Assembly: GCA_014727915.1 (NCBI GenBank)
Contig: WJMO01000005.1
Coordinates: 248,001 to 312,000, forward strand
Reading direction: 5' to 3'
Length of the DNA stretch: 64,000 nt
From: Candidatus Altarchaeales archaeon
Lineage (GTDB): Archaea > Altiarchaeota > Altiarchaeia > IMC4 > SCGC-AAA252-I15
Notes under the pieces: model-generated
What the model was told of the DNA's origin: nothing
Seen by the model: only the letters and a program-made list of their open reading frames with translations
Databases searched by the model: none
Made by a program: the position numbers and the translations under genes
Shown: positions 26,759 through 38,500 of the stretch, piece after piece
Layout: every line of letters starts with the position of its first letter
Numbering within the stretch: position 1 is the first letter of the stretch

Positions 26759-29700
26759 ATGGCTAAGTCTACATCCGGCTCTAGGACAAGGAATCTGCCC
26801 CATGTGGACGTGGACTACTCCGCTGACCCTGCCGCCCTGGAAGCCGCCCGTAAACTGATGGAAGACCGTCTCCTGGTCGCCGAAGTGGCGGGACGGTACC
26901 AGCGGGCCGACAGGGGCATGGACGCTATGATGGGAGACCTTGAATCCATGACCTTGCTAGCCATGCCAGGCGGATACAAGTCAGCAGCGCTATTCTCGTC
27001 GCGTTCCGTCCTCGGAGCGGGCACTAACACACCCGTCCATAGGATGAACCCTGTGGATATGGCAGGCCCCAACCCCGACAACCCCAACGAGACCGACGCT
27101 GAGAGGGAAGCCAGGATCGCTAGCTTGAAGGGTGTCGGAGCGCTTTACCACTACTCCCGGGGCATGGAAACCCTTCTTCGGAGGGTAGGGAAGGCGGAGG
27201 CCAAGGACGCTCACGTGGTGCAGGTGGGAGGCCAACAGCTCAGCCTGATGGACGACCCCCAATTGGACGACATCGCAGGCGAGCTCGTGTCTCTACTCCA
27301 CACGGCCACCGTGGACATGAGCGCAGTTAAACCCGGGGTTATAGGTTTCGACCCGAACAGGAGATGGGACCGAAGCCAGATAAAAAAGGTATTCAGCACT
27401 CAAATAACAGAAGAGACAGACAAACTTCTGAAAAAGCCAGAATACAGGGATCGACTCTCCGCAGCCTCCGCGATAGTTGATGAAGAAAAGAGAAAAGAAG
27501 CGGAGGCAGGTGTAAAGAGTGAAGCTGAGGCCGAGGTAATTGCACGTTTCGAGTCAGAATACGGTACTCCCCGCATCAGCCGGGGCATGACAAGCCACGA
27601 CCCCCACAGGATAAGGGGCATCCTCCACAGGCGGAGCGCCAGGAGCTCATGGTCCGGCAAACCATTCGACCAAATGCCCCTCGTAGACGCGCTAGTGACC
27701 TGGAGGGCTCTCCACGAATCCGGACAGTCACTTCCAGGGACCGGCGAATTGGATGGAGTGCTCGCGGGACCTAACAACCAGAACTTCTTCGATGCCGCGT
27801 TGACCCACCACGCCCGCTCATTCCACTTCCTCGACCGCGATGGCCATCCTGCTAACCTGCAACAGGTCGAAGACCAGCTGAGAGAGCAGGGTGTCGTATT
27901 CAACTCCATATTCTGGGATACACTGGCTTGGATATCAAGGGACGAGGCGATCAGGAACCACATGATATACCTGATAGTGAAGAAGCGAATGGGTGACAGG
28001 GTCTGGGGCATCCAATCTCTGAACCATGGGCTCGCACACCCCTCAAAGGTGAAGAATGCCCTTGGGAGATACCATGACGCCCACGGACAGACGATAGCGG
28101 AGATTCGTCGCAGAAGGCCCGGCGCGGTCAGCTCGGCGGACGTCGCAGGCCAGAGCTGGCAGGAGATGGTCCACGGAGGATACGGCGATGCTATATCCGA
28201 CTCATACGGCCGTAACATCGCAATGGGCTGGCACAAGGGAGGCGATGACAAGCTACTCCAGAAGGGATGGGTTCTCGGAGCAGGTAACGCGTGGTGGAAG
28301 TTCGAGATGTGCATGCGGATGTGCACAGAATTCCACATGCCATTCAGGAACATGGTCGGCCAGAGGCTCTCCCTGGAGAACATGACAGAATACGACCGGG
28401 AGATCGCTGAAGCACTATGGAATCGCATGAACAACAACGTCACACGCGATGTCAGCGGCAGGATAGTCGGCCATAGACGCTACGGTTTCTGGGTTGGAGC
28501 CCGCCAGTTCGAAGACTCCGACGCCAAAGACCATACGATAGAGAACGTCCCGAGCCACGAGGGAGCCACATTCGACTACGTCAAGAGGACGTGGTGGGGT
28601 GGTGTGGACCCGGACACCGACGAGGTAGTCCTCATCAGAGGCTATGGCCTCACAGTCGGAGACGTCTGGCATGCCAGGGAGATGGGAAGCTACTTCAGGC
28701 ACAGCCAACGCCAGGTGATACTAAACACCGTTAACAGGGCGTTGAACACGATTGACCCGACACGTGACCAGTACACTGAGGTCTGCCAGGTCACGGACGC
28801 CGACCTTGCAAAGACTATACCGGATATGGGGGGTTCCAACGTATCTGAATTGGTCGTGCAAGCTAGCAGGGCGGTGGTCTCTGGCAGGGGAGACGATGTG
28901 AGCAAGCGCGTTGCCGAGGAGACCCGGCTGTCTGAGGAAGAGCTGAGGATAGGGATCCGCGAGGAGAGGATAGAACGGGATGTCCTTGCGGCAGCCAACG
29001 CGGTCAGGCGGAGGGGTGGTAAGAGGGAGGCACGCCACCTGGACCAGATAGACCTAGAAGACGTGGACGAAGGCGTTATCGCAGCCTCACAGTATCGCGC
29101 CCTCATGGAAGAGGAAATAGACAGGATACGTGGCGAGAGATCGTGCTCACGCACAGAAGCATTGGAACATCACATAGCTGCCAGGGCAGCTCGCAAGCAG
29201 AAGAAGGGCAAGGCCACCGCGGATCAGGTGAGGGAGCTAAAGGAGGATGAGGGCCTGGACCACGGCACATTAGACGAGCGCATGGACAGGCTGGCATACC
29301 TTGAGCTCGCCGACAGCCTGGGACGTAAGCGACTGAGGTTCGACGTTAAAGCAGGCACTCTCATCTACATGCACACCTTCTGGAGGAAGGCTGGGATAGA
29401 CGCGGAGTTCCCCGACATAGACCTGCAGGCTAGGACAACCTACGGTGACGGATTGGCTCCCCCAACATGCTTATCGATTATACATAACGAAGCCGACACA
29501 ATGTCCCGGACCGCCGAGGACAGCCAGTTCCGCATAGACGTGGACACACCCTATGAGCGGGCCGCCACCCCAGATGAAGCTGCGGTAATGCGAGCATACT
29601 CTGATTCGATACTCCACAACATGCGCGGCATAATAACCAAGATATACAAGTCCACCCAGTGGTTCAAGATCAGCAGCCCCCAGTGGGCTGACCCCATGTA

Positions 29701-32700
29701 CGCCGAGCCGAGGGCGCAGTCCTTCAGCGACCTGTTCCTGTCACTCTTCAAGCCCGTTGACGATCAGGGTCAACCCCTCATGGACGCCGAAGACGACGAC
29801 GCAGGCAAGGCCTTGAGGGAGAAGATAGCGGCTGCCACCGGAGAGAGCACACCCAACGAGTACCTTATGATGCAGACCCTGCTACTTCTCTCCAAGAGGG
29901 CTCAGGCCAGGAACATGCAGCTGACCAGCCTGGCGATGACCCAGCGCGTACCAAACTTCGAGCAGTTCGCGAACTTCGACAGGGCATACATATGGGATTC
30001 GCTGGAGAACTCAGGCCCCCGCGGCTTCGCACTTGAAGACGGGCAACAGTGGGGTGTCATGCGCACGATACGCCTGATAGGCCATTTGGGCCCCGAGCTT
30101 CGCGCCATAAGGAAGAACCTCCACGGCGGGATGTACTCGCCGATAGGCCGTGAACTCTACGAGGGAGAACGATGCGCTTCAGGCACATACACGGACGAGA
30201 CCGGGAGGCAGGTTACGGTCACACGGGACGAGCTCATCAAGAAGATACAGACGATGATAACCACCCCCGGCGGGGAATTCGAGGCTGTGGGCAGGGCCAT
30301 GCGCGACCCTCAACGCCTTAAGGACCAGCATAGGCGCTCGATCGAGCAGAGAAAGAAATCCGTCGGTGCAATAGACCTGCAGGAATGTCCGGACGCGGAC
30401 TATGAGATGGCAAGGCAGCTTTTCATGTTCCTGGAGCACGTGGACGCCTCGATGGACGGTGTCGGAGGCATGGTCCGGCTATCCAACAACCTCGGTTTCT
30501 GCGACATAGGCCTGGGGAAGGGCCAGACCGCCGAGCTCGCCGACATGGAGAAGATAGTCGAAGCAGTCACCGGCGGCCCCGACTACAAGCTACAGGTCAG
30601 GGAGACTCCCACCTCCGACCTGCGGCTGATCTCAGCCGCCCAGAGATCATGCAACATGGGTCACGTGGACCCCACAAGAATACCCGGCGAGCAGGCCATA
30701 GTCGGCACATTCCAGGATGACGCGGTTTATGTCCCGGGCGTGGACATTGAAGGGGGCGGATGGCCCAACGAATGGATATCACTCCAGGGTCCTCTGATGA
30801 TGGACCCCTACACTCGGCCATTCATGCAGAATTTCGTGCGTAACCAGAGCAGTCACAGGGACTTCCGAAGGATGAGAGCCGCCGACAACCTATCCTTGGT
30901 GGGAGTATGGGACATGTTAGACGCCAACAACATAGACCCCGGGCACCCCGCATATGCTATGCTCATGACGTCAGTCGATAGCTCAACCCCAGACTGGGCC
31001 GCGGTCGACTCAGCTCTCGCAGCAGACCCTGCCGCCGCACCGATACAGACGGCTATCACCGCATTATCAGCCCCGGGAGGCGCGGGCTTGAACCCGCAGA
31101 ATGCGATGCATGTCTTCAGAACTCATGGGATAGACGCGTCACACCCCGCCTACGTCGCATTCGTAGACTCAATAAATGCTACGGCAACCGCCCCGGACTG
31201 GAACATGATGGAGCATGAAATCTCCAACGTACACGGTAACGGTATCATCTCCGCTGCCAGGTTCCTGGGCGTCAACGAACCTGAAAATCCGACTGTGCAG
31301 CACAGCCTCGGAGAATGGCTCAAACACTACGGTCAGGGGGTTATAGATGAGACTACCGGCTGGGTGCTGGACCATCAGAGGCTCCAAGCCCAGCAGCGGG
31401 GAGACCCGGGCGAAGCAGCATACGAGGACCGTGCCAACGGCCTCTTCGAGAGCGCGAAGGAAGAGTACATCGCAGCCCGGTCCGAACTGGATGGCGTAAC
31501 ATACCAGACGCGCGAAGTCCATGTGTCCGACGATGGTAACATATCCACTGAGCCCATACCAGGGACTGCGACTACGCCTCGGACGTTGACTACCGGCGAG
31601 AACCTCGAGGTCATAACGTTGGAGAGGATGGCTTTGGCGAGGGCGGCCCAGGCTGACACGCAATCAGGCGCCTCAAACGGACAGCTTAGAGCCCTATACA
31701 ACCGTTCGCACGATGACCTGGCGGCCGCCTGGCTGATCTCGATAGGCAGGGACTCGTCGGTCGCAGAGCAGGAGAGCAGGTTCTGGCGGGAACCGTTCTA
31801 CTGGTATGACCAGATGTACAGGTACCACACGGACCGCTTCCAGGGTGCGGACCTCCATCTAGGATATGCGCCTGCCAAGGCAGGGATGGCTGCCATGCAC
31901 GCTCAAATAGACAACATCTCACGGGTCAGCGGAGAAGATAGCCGCCCGATCTACATAGGTGCTGGAGTTGCAGGCACAGCCGGCACGGTCGTCGGCCTGG
32001 GTGCTGCAGGCACCAGCCTTGTGATATCAGGAGGCTTCGCCGGTCCTGCATTGGCTGTAGCGGGCATCGGAGCCGTAGCAGCCGCCGGAGGGTTCGGGAT
32101 CGAGTCGGCGTTTGACCGGCGTAGGATGGCGGAAGGATGGGCTCGCGCGGCTGTGGACACATACAGCCATTATCTGCCGGAGCAGATGGAGCGTGGTTAC
32201 GCCAGATTATGCGAACTCAGAAGGGTGAAGGAGCTGGGCGGTCAAACTCTTGACAACTGCGGTTGCAGGACCATCATGGGCTTCCTGAAGCAGAGCCCCT
32301 GGACCTACCGCACCGACCCCGGGGTGGCGAAGTCGGAGGAGTCTGCGATGTGGCTGGACCACCTCACGAACACCCAGGTAATCCACGGGTCCCAGTTCCA
32401 GCTTACACCAGCCATGACATCAGTCTTCATGGAATTGGCACACCCGGACACATACAGGGCGAGGCATTATAAGCGGGAAGCCCTGCATAACGCCGGCATA
32501 TACGTTGACGCAGACCATACGAGATTGCATATACCTGTCGCCACAGCCTATCCCGCCGGAGTTCCGGAAGCGGTTAGTATGCTGGACACAGCAGAGACCA
32601 CGGCCAACATACAGGGTGGCTGGTGGAGTTACATAGCTGGTCCGATAACGGCCGGGCTGGGAAGCAAGTACGTGCGTCAGGTATGGGATGTGGCAGCGGT

Positions 32701-32968
32701 AGAGAACCGGGAGGCAGCTGCAAGGCGCACTCCAGCATATGCCGACATCCCCGGCGCATTCCACCATCAGCTGGCATTGATGCGACCGCAAGGGAGCAAA
32801 GCCCACTCGGAGCAGCTTCGCACGGCAGCTCGCAAGCTACAGGATGAGTTCCACGGCCAGGGCGAGCCCATAGTTTCATCGCCTGTCGTCAGGGAGATAC
32901 AGCGGGCCATAATGACTGCCGCAATAGACGAGCAGCACGGGCAGGAGCCGACAGGCCATCCGAGGTGA
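26759..32968 (+). CDS. Giant hypothetical protein with C-terminal glycine-zipper TM segment
   Basis: Start at MAKSTSGSRTRN; ~2069 aa; IYIGAGVAGTAGTVVGLGAAGTSLVISGGFAGPALAVAGIGAVAAAGGFG hydrophobic segment; internal HPAY repeats. Confidence 0.75.
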   Translation: MAKSTSGSRTRNLPHVDVDYSADPAALEAARKLMEDRLLVAEVAGRYQRADRGMDAMMGDLESMTLLAMPGGYKSAALFSSRSVLGAGTNTPVHRMNPVDMAGPNPDNPNETDAEREARIASLKGVGALYHYSRGMETLLRRVGKAEAKDAHVVQVGGQQLSLMDDPQLDDIAGELVSLLHTATVDMSAVKPGVIGFDPNRRWDRSQIKKVFSTQITEETDKLLKKPEYRDRLSAASAIVDEEKRKEAEAGVKSEAEAEVIARFESEYGTPRISRGMTSHDPHRIRGILHRRSARSSWSGKPFDQMPLVDALVTWRALHESGQSLPGTGELDGVLAGPNNQNFFDAALTHHARSFHFLDRDGHPANLQQVEDQLREQGVVFNSIFWDTLAWISRDEAIRNHMIYLIVKKRMGDRVWGIQSLNHGLAHPSKVKNALGRYHDAHGQTIAEIRRRRPGAVSSADVAGQSWQEMVHGGYGDAISDSYGRNIAMGWHKGGDDKLLQKGWVLGAGNAWWKFEMCMRMCTEFHMPFRNMVGQRLSLENMTEYDREIAEALWNRMNNNVTRDVSGRIVGHRRYGFWVGARQFEDSDAKDHTIENVPSHEGATFDYVKRTWWGGVDPDTDEVVLIRGYGLTVGDVWHAREMGSYFRHSQRQVILNTVNRALNTIDPTRDQYTEVCQVTDADLAKTIPDMGGSNVSELVVQASRAVVSGRGDDVSKRVAEETRLSEEELRIGIREERIERDVLAAANAVRRRGGKREARHLDQIDLEDVDEGVIAASQYRALMEEEIDRIRGERSCSRTEALEHHIAARAARKQKKGKATADQVRELKEDEGLDHGTLDERMDRLAYLELADSLGRKRLRFDVKAGTLIYMHTFWRKAGIDAEFPDIDLQARTTYGDGLAPPTCLSIIHNEADTMSRTAEDSQFRIDVDTPYERAATPDEAAVMRAYSDSILHNMRGIITKIYKSTQWFKISSPQWADPMYAEPRAQSFSDLFLSLFKPVDDQGQPLMDAEDDDAGKALREKIAAATGESTPNEYLMMQTLLLLSKRAQARNMQLTSLAMTQRVPNFEQFANFDRAYIWDSLENSGPRGFALEDGQQWGVMRTIRLIGHLGPELRAIRKNLHGGMYSPIGRELYEGERCASGTYTDETGRQVTVTRDELIKKIQTMITTPGGEFEAVGRAMRDPQRLKDQHRRSIEQRKKSVGAIDLQECPDADYEMARQLFMFLEHVDASMDGVGGMVRLSNNLGFCDIGLGKGQTAELADMEKIVEAVTGGPDYKLQVRETPTSDLRLISAAQRSCNMGHVDPTRIPGEQAIVGTFQDDAVYVPGVDIEGGGWPNEWISLQGPLMMDPYTRPFMQNFVRNQSSHRDFRRMRAADNLSLVGVWDMLDANNIDPGHPAYAMLMTSVDSSTPDWAAVDSALAADPAAAPIQTAITALSAPGGAGLNPQNAMHVFRTHGIDASHPAYVAFVDSINATATAPDWNMMEHEISNVHGNGIISAARFLGVNEPENPTVQHSLGEWLKHYGQGVIDETTGWVLDHQRLQAQQRGDPGEAAYEDRANGLFESAKEEYIAARSELDGVTYQTREVHVSDDGNISTEPIPGTATTPRTLTTGENLEVITLERMALARAAQADTQSGASNGQLRALYNRSHDDLAAAWLISIGRDSSVAEQESRFWREPFYWYDQMYRYHTDRFQGADLHLGYAPAKAGMAAMHAQIDNISRVSGEDSRPIYIGAGVAGTAGTVVGLGAAGTSLVISGGFAGPALAVAGIGAVAAAGGFGIESAFDRRRMAEGWARAAVDTYSHYLPEQMERGYARLCELRRVKELGGQTLDNCGCRTIMGFLKQSPWTYRTDPGVAKSEESAMWLDHLTNTQVIHGSQFQLTPAMTSVFMELAHPDTYRARHYKREALHNAGIYVDADHTRLHIPVATAYPAGVPEAVSMLDTAETTANIQGGWWSYIAGPITAGLGSKYVRQVWDVAAVENREAAARRTPAYADIPGAFHHQLALMRPQGSKAHSEQLRTAARKLQDEFHGQGEPIVSSPVVREIQRAIMTAAIDEQHGQEPTGHPR

Positions 32969-32977
32969 AAAGATAAA

Positions 32978-35542
32978 ATGAGACAAAGGAGATCTAGAAG
33001 GCAGACTGGGTCGCAGCCAGGCCAGACTGGCTCGCAGTCAGAGGATCAGGAGAGCCATTGGAAGAGAAACCTGCTGATAGGAGTATTGGGTTGGGAGGCA
33101 ATCGGCCTTTTACCCTACGTCCCAGACGGCCCGGTAAAGGGCATCCTATTCAACGGATGGGGCATATGGGGGAGGCCCGAAACCGTTGCCACCGCTCCCA
33201 TGGACGCTGCCACAAAGGAGATCGCCGACATGACCGGCGCAGCCGAGACCGAGCTGCAGGCTGCAAGGGCCGCAACCACCATCGGAGACAAGCTGGGCCA
33301 CTACGACGCCGCAGCCGGCAAATACAAGTCAATACACGAGAGATACGGTGACAGCACCGAAGGCGCGGGTCTGGCTGGCCAGGCGGGGACGATGCTAGAA
33401 TCCGCCAAAGCAGCTAAGACCGGCGGGAAAGACGCGGAAGCTCAAAACAGATTCAAATCAACCGTTGACTTGGCCAGGGAGCTTGAGAGGAGCTATCCAG
33501 ACAGCGCTCAAGTAGCCAGGGCCATGAGGGCCGAGGCAGCGGTAGGCCTGGGGAAGCCCGAGCTGGCGGCAGACGTATTCACATCCTACCTGAGGGCCGA
33601 ACCGCAAGACCAGTCCAACATAGAAGACCTCATGAAAGCCCGGGCATCTGCGATAGAGCAGCTTACAGGCGGTGATCCAACATCTCCTTTCATGACGACA
33701 GTCCAGACGGCTGAGAAGGCTTTGGCTGACGGGATTAGAACTGGAGATTCCAGGCTATATGAGGATGCGGCGAACATCTACAGCGGCATCGCAGACAATT
33801 CCTCATTGTCAGAGACAGAAAGGGGTCTCGCGGCCTACCTTGCGGGCGATTCCGCCCGGAGGGCGGGCAACGTCGCCGAGGCACTTGGCAGGGTAGACGA
33901 GGCTGAACGGCTGCGTAATGCATCGCACACCGCATACTCGAGGGTAAAGTCGGAGTTCGGAGGATCGCCGTTCGTCCAGGAAGCTGAACTGGGACGTGCT
34001 GGCGTATTGCAGCAGCTCGGTAAGGAAGACGATGCAAGGGATGTTTACCGTGAGGTGCTGAGGACCTCATCATCCACGGATGATGAGCGCAGCAGGGCCA
34101 CTGATGCTTTAAGGGGCATTGTATCACCTCCAGCACCCTCGACAGCTCCAGGCACACCAGGCGCTGGAACTGCCGGGAGGACAAGACCCCCAACAGCATC
34201 GGACCCCGGCTCGGCCTCTGGCACCTCCCAAATTCCTCTCGCGCCCAAGACTCGCGGACCAGCAGCCCGCACCCCAGCTCCCTCGGCGACTAGGACGGAA
34301 CCCTATGTGGACGCGGAGGGGACCTACACCTACGATGTCGGCACTGTGAACCTTACTCAGGACGCGGATGGCAGGGTTTCAGGCACTTTCCAATCGAGTG
34401 AAAAGAGCGGAGGCAAACCACGCTATGAGGGCGATATGGAAGGGCATGTTGAGGGCAACACGCTGAAGATGACATACCGCCAGACCAAGGGCGGTGATAG
34501 GGGGGGAGACATCGAATGGAGGTTCAACCGGGACGGGACGATAGATGCGACGTTCAGGGAATCCGGCCGGTCACCCTATGAGTACAGTCCCCAAAGGGAG
34601 GGAGGCCCTGCCAATTGGCTTAAGACAGAGGCTGAAGTCCATGGAGCCCGGGTCAGCGCGTCATACCAGCGGGCCGAGGAGAAACTAGCTGCTGGAGACT
34701 ACGACGGCGCCATCACCATCTACAGGCAGGTAGCTGGCGATACCCAGCTATCAGACGACCAGAGGGCAGGAGGCAACTACCAGCTTGGCTCCGCGTACGT
34801 TGCAAAGGCGGAGAAACTCGATGATAGTGCGGCCTCGTCCGTCGGCCCGGTGAAGGCAGGACATGAACGGGATGCGCTGGAGGCGAGGAACCATGCGATA
34901 GCGGCTTTCCGGAACGTCCCTCAAACATCCGACTGGGCTTGTGAGGCCCGCCTGGCAACTGGGGACACCCTGGCCGAGCTAGGGAGAACTGATGAGGCTC
35001 AGCAGGCATATGCTCAGGTGCTAACCGCGCCTCAACCGTCAGCGGAAGCTCGCGAATCCGCCGTGGACAGGATGCTCCCAGATACGCCGACGAAAGGCCA
35101 GCTGATGGCGGTCGTCAGCGGGGCCGAGGAAGTATTGGATGACGCGGCCGGGGCTAAGAACGCGGGTTTGATCGTGGAAAATGTTGCCAAACCATATGCT
35201 CAAACCGCCGCAGACACCACCTCCGGATTCACTCCAATCGAAAAGTCTACTGCGGCGTTCCTGGCAGGCTACGCACGTGAGACGGCAGCTTCTGTGGCTG
35301 CAGGCCCTGCGGAGGCTGACCAGCTCATCAAGGGAGCCCGGGACGCATACAGGTCTGTCGTAGACCAAACCCCGTCAGTCCCGCTGGTAAACCAGGCTAG
35401 AATCCGTGTCGGACACATATTCACTCAGTTGGGCGAGAAAGACGATGCGGAATCGGCTTTCCAGGCTGTGATAACAAGCGGCACCGCATCAGGAGACGAG
35501 AAGGAAGCGGCGTCCGCAGGCCTGAGAGCTCTTAACCAGTAA
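32978..35542 (+). CDS. TPR-repeat protein with N-terminal TM and central beta-domain
   Basis: 854 aa; TM near N-terminus; TPR-like AEAVFTSYLRAEP, DEAQQAYAQVL, KDDAESAFQAVI; central GTYTYDVGTVNLTQDADGRVSGTF domain. Confidence 0.75.
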   Translation: MRQRRSRRQTGSQPGQTGSQSEDQESHWKRNLLIGVLGWEAIGLLPYVPDGPVKGILFNGWGIWGRPETVATAPMDAATKEIADMTGAAETELQAARAATTIGDKLGHYDAAAGKYKSIHERYGDSTEGAGLAGQAGTMLESAKAAKTGGKDAEAQNRFKSTVDLARELERSYPDSAQVARAMRAEAAVGLGKPELAADVFTSYLRAEPQDQSNIEDLMKARASAIEQLTGGDPTSPFMTTVQTAEKALADGIRTGDSRLYEDAANIYSGIADNSSLSETERGLAAYLAGDSARRAGNVAEALGRVDEAERLRNASHTAYSRVKSEFGGSPFVQEAELGRAGVLQQLGKEDDARDVYREVLRTSSSTDDERSRATDALRGIVSPPAPSTAPGTPGAGTAGRTRPPTASDPGSASGTSQIPLAPKTRGPAARTPAPSATRTEPYVDAEGTYTYDVGTVNLTQDADGRVSGTFQSSEKSGGKPRYEGDMEGHVEGNTLKMTYRQTKGGDRGGDIEWRFNRDGTIDATFRESGRSPYEYSPQREGGPANWLKTEAEVHGARVSASYQRAEEKLAAGDYDGAITIYRQVAGDTQLSDDQRAGGNYQLGSAYVAKAEKLDDSAASSVGPVKAGHERDALEARNHAIAAFRNVPQTSDWACEARLATGDTLAELGRTDEAQQAYAQVLTAPQPSAEARESAVDRMLPDTPTKGQLMAVVSGAEEVLDDAAGAKNAGLIVENVAKPYAQTAADTTSGFTPIEKSTAAFLAGYARETAASVAAGPAEADQLIKGARDAYRSVVDQTPSVPLVNQARIRVGHIFTQLGEKDDAESAFQAVITSGTASGDEKEAASAGLRALNQ

Positions 35543-35569
35543 ATCCCATACTCTCTGGGGGGTGAGCTT

Positions 35570-38500
35570 TTGAAGCAGACGATAGTGCGAGGGAGTGTTC
35601 CCGAAACCGAAGCCGAAGAGCGATTCGACCTCCCTCCTGAGAAGAAGGCCAGGGTCCCCGAACTTAAGAACCGCCTTTACAGCTCACTGCATCAGGCGTT
35701 GGACGCTCAGAGGAGAGCAGCCGGCGAAGCCGACGATGGGAAGAGGGCTGCACTACTAAGATCTGCAGAGGGCGGATTCCATGATGTCGTTGACGCTTTC
35801 GAGCAGGTTAACCGGAACTACGGTGACAGGGCGAACCTGGTGAGAAGGGCTCGACTGTCCGGAATACGTGCTTTGACAGGTTTGGGACGTCACGAGGACG
35901 CCGAGCGCCTTATGCTCACATTCCTGGATTCGACCGATGACGCCGGAGACAGGGTCAAGGCGGTCCGCGCCTACGTCCCCGACATGCCGCACTCGGACGT
36001 GTTAAAGCTACAGCGCGCGGAGATGCACCGTGCTTCCGGCAACTACCATGCTGCGGCTTCATCCTACCGTCAGCTGGCGTCCGGGACCCTGAGAGACGAT
36101 CTTATGGTTTTCGCTCTTACCTCGTCCGCCGACTGCTGGCATAGGCAGGCCCGGGCTGAAGGCCATGAGAACCTCACTGCCCCTGAGGCTACGGGGAGTC
36201 TGAGGAGGGGTCAGGATATCTCCCGGCAGGTCGATGAAGACTTCACAGACTTCGAATACCCCGGCCTTGTCAACCGGGCTAGGCTCACTAGGATAAGGGT
36301 CTCCAACCTTCTCGGAGACGTGAACGAATCTAGGCAGGCGCTATTCAAGATCCTCCACTCTCATGAGTCAACGCTGGACGAGCGGTTGGCTGCTGTCAGC
36401 TCATACTTCAAAGGAAGTGGCATCTCCGGCTTGGAGGCTGGAGAGCGTTCCATGGCGGCGTCCGACTACCAAGCAGCCCAACAGTCCTTCGAAAACGTAT
36501 TGGGCGGCGCGGCGACCGGGGATTTGAGAGCATATGCGCTCGTCAGGTCCGGGGACGCCCACATGGGCCAGGCATTCGCTCACTTGGAGGCAGGAGGCCT
36601 TGGCGGTGTCGAGTCTGAGGAATATGAGCGCGCGGCACAAGCATATGCGCGGGCGTGCTCTGAGTGCAGGGGCTCTTCCATCACCCACACGGCTCTGCTT
36701 TCTAGGGGGGTTGCTTTGGGCAAGTTGGGAGACTACAGTGGAAGATGGGATGCCTACTCAACGGCTTATATGAATGCGTCATCGCCGTCGGACCGGTTGG
36801 AGGCGTTGGAGCACATTCTCCCGGACTCAGACTCCAGGGAGTTCTTCCTCTCCAATGCTATGGCTGCCGAGAGTGTCGTCCATGAGTCGTCTGGTGAGGA
36901 ACCTTACATGCAGGCCAGGGCGTTGGAGAGCGCTGCTGAAAGGTATGGGCGGATGAAAGCGTCGGTTTTCACACCTGAGGAGCGTGCTATGGCGGGTTTT
37001 CTGGCTTCCAAGACGAGCTTGTCTGCTGCTGTATTATCCTATGCGGAGGCAGGAGACCTAGAGTCGATGCGATTGTGGGAGCAACATGGAGCTATCGAGG
37101 ATGCTGAGAGGAACTGTTCGGCAGCGCGCAGGGGTTTCGTCGAATTGGAATCAACGGCGTCGGATGGTTTCCTGAAGAACGAGGCGAGGCTAGGGAGGAT
37201 GCAGGCTTCACTGATGACGCCGGGCCTAAGGCAGGATGCTATAGGCGCGTTCACATCCCTGATGGCTTCGGGTGATCCGACTTACTCCCAGCAGATGAGG
37301 GCGCAGAAGATCCTATTAGATTCGCTTCGAACCGACGACGTCTCTCGCACGCTGTTGTTGGATGCCGGTGAAGTCCTCGCCTCCGGTGTCACGGCAGGGG
37401 ACCCCCAACGGATGGTCCGGGCGAAGGAGCTCTTCGATTCTGTACACTCAATAGGCGGCTTTCAGGATTCGGAGGATGTCCGGGGCTACATCTCCTTCAT
37501 GTCATCGCTGTGCGACCTGCGGGCAGCCAATGCATATGAGCTGCAGGGACGTGGGTTGGATGCCAGCGAACACTATGGGCTGGCCAGGTCAGGGCTGGAA
37601 TCAGCATCGGATGACCTGGCATGGGGCAACGCGGCAAGATCGACGTCCATACAGGCCCACAGGGGCATTTCCAGGGTCGGCTCAGCCACTGCTTTGGCTG
37701 CTGATTCCCGCGGGCTTGTCAGCGCGGGAGTAACATCAGCCACATGGGCCTCCAATTTGGACGCGGGAACCACGGGCTCTACACCCGGCCTTGCCGTCGG
37801 GTCAGACGAGGCTGACGAGCGTTCGTTGAGGGCGTTCATGTCTGCCATGGGGAATGCGTCAAACTATGACGAGCGGATGACAGCCGCAGAGTCTCTGCTC
37901 CCGGACCAGCAGGGAAAGTGGGAGTTCATGCAAGCAGTCTCCGGGGCTGAGAGAGCGGTTGAAAGCCATAGGTACGATGAGGCCGCATCCGTCTACCGGG
38001 CATTGCTTGAGGATCCTAGCGTCTCAGGGGAGCAGAGGCTGGTGGCATTGTACCTCGGCGGCATCGCTTCATTGGAGTCTGCTCGGCCGAGGATGGCGGC
38101 TGTAGCACGAGACGCCAACGCGCTCGCAGACAGCTATGCCAGGTCTGCGGTCGACTCCTACGTTCCCGGCGCTCCGTTCTCCCTCCAGCAGTTCCCCTTG
38201 GAGCCGTTGAAGGAGTCGATGGATAGGAACATGGAATGGTCCCGTCACAGCTGCCAGGACGCCCATGAGATGCTAACCCGCCTGAAGCAGGAGCATCCCG
38301 TCTTCAGCGAGGACGCTACCGTCCAGTTGGCCGACGCCCACGCTCTCCTGGGCCTTGGGGATTCGGCGGCCGCTGCCGGGCTTTTCCAGGAGTCTGCTGA
38401 ACTGCCTTCTTTGTCGGAGGGGCATCAGAGGATGGCTGCTCAGGGGCTGAACGCATCCGGGGTCGTCGGCTACCAGGTTACTGCAGTGTTGGACGCAGGC

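Noticed and set aside
27400-28443. 347-aa minus-strand ORF
   Set aside because: Antisense to the 2069-aa CDS; composition typical of a shadow frame.
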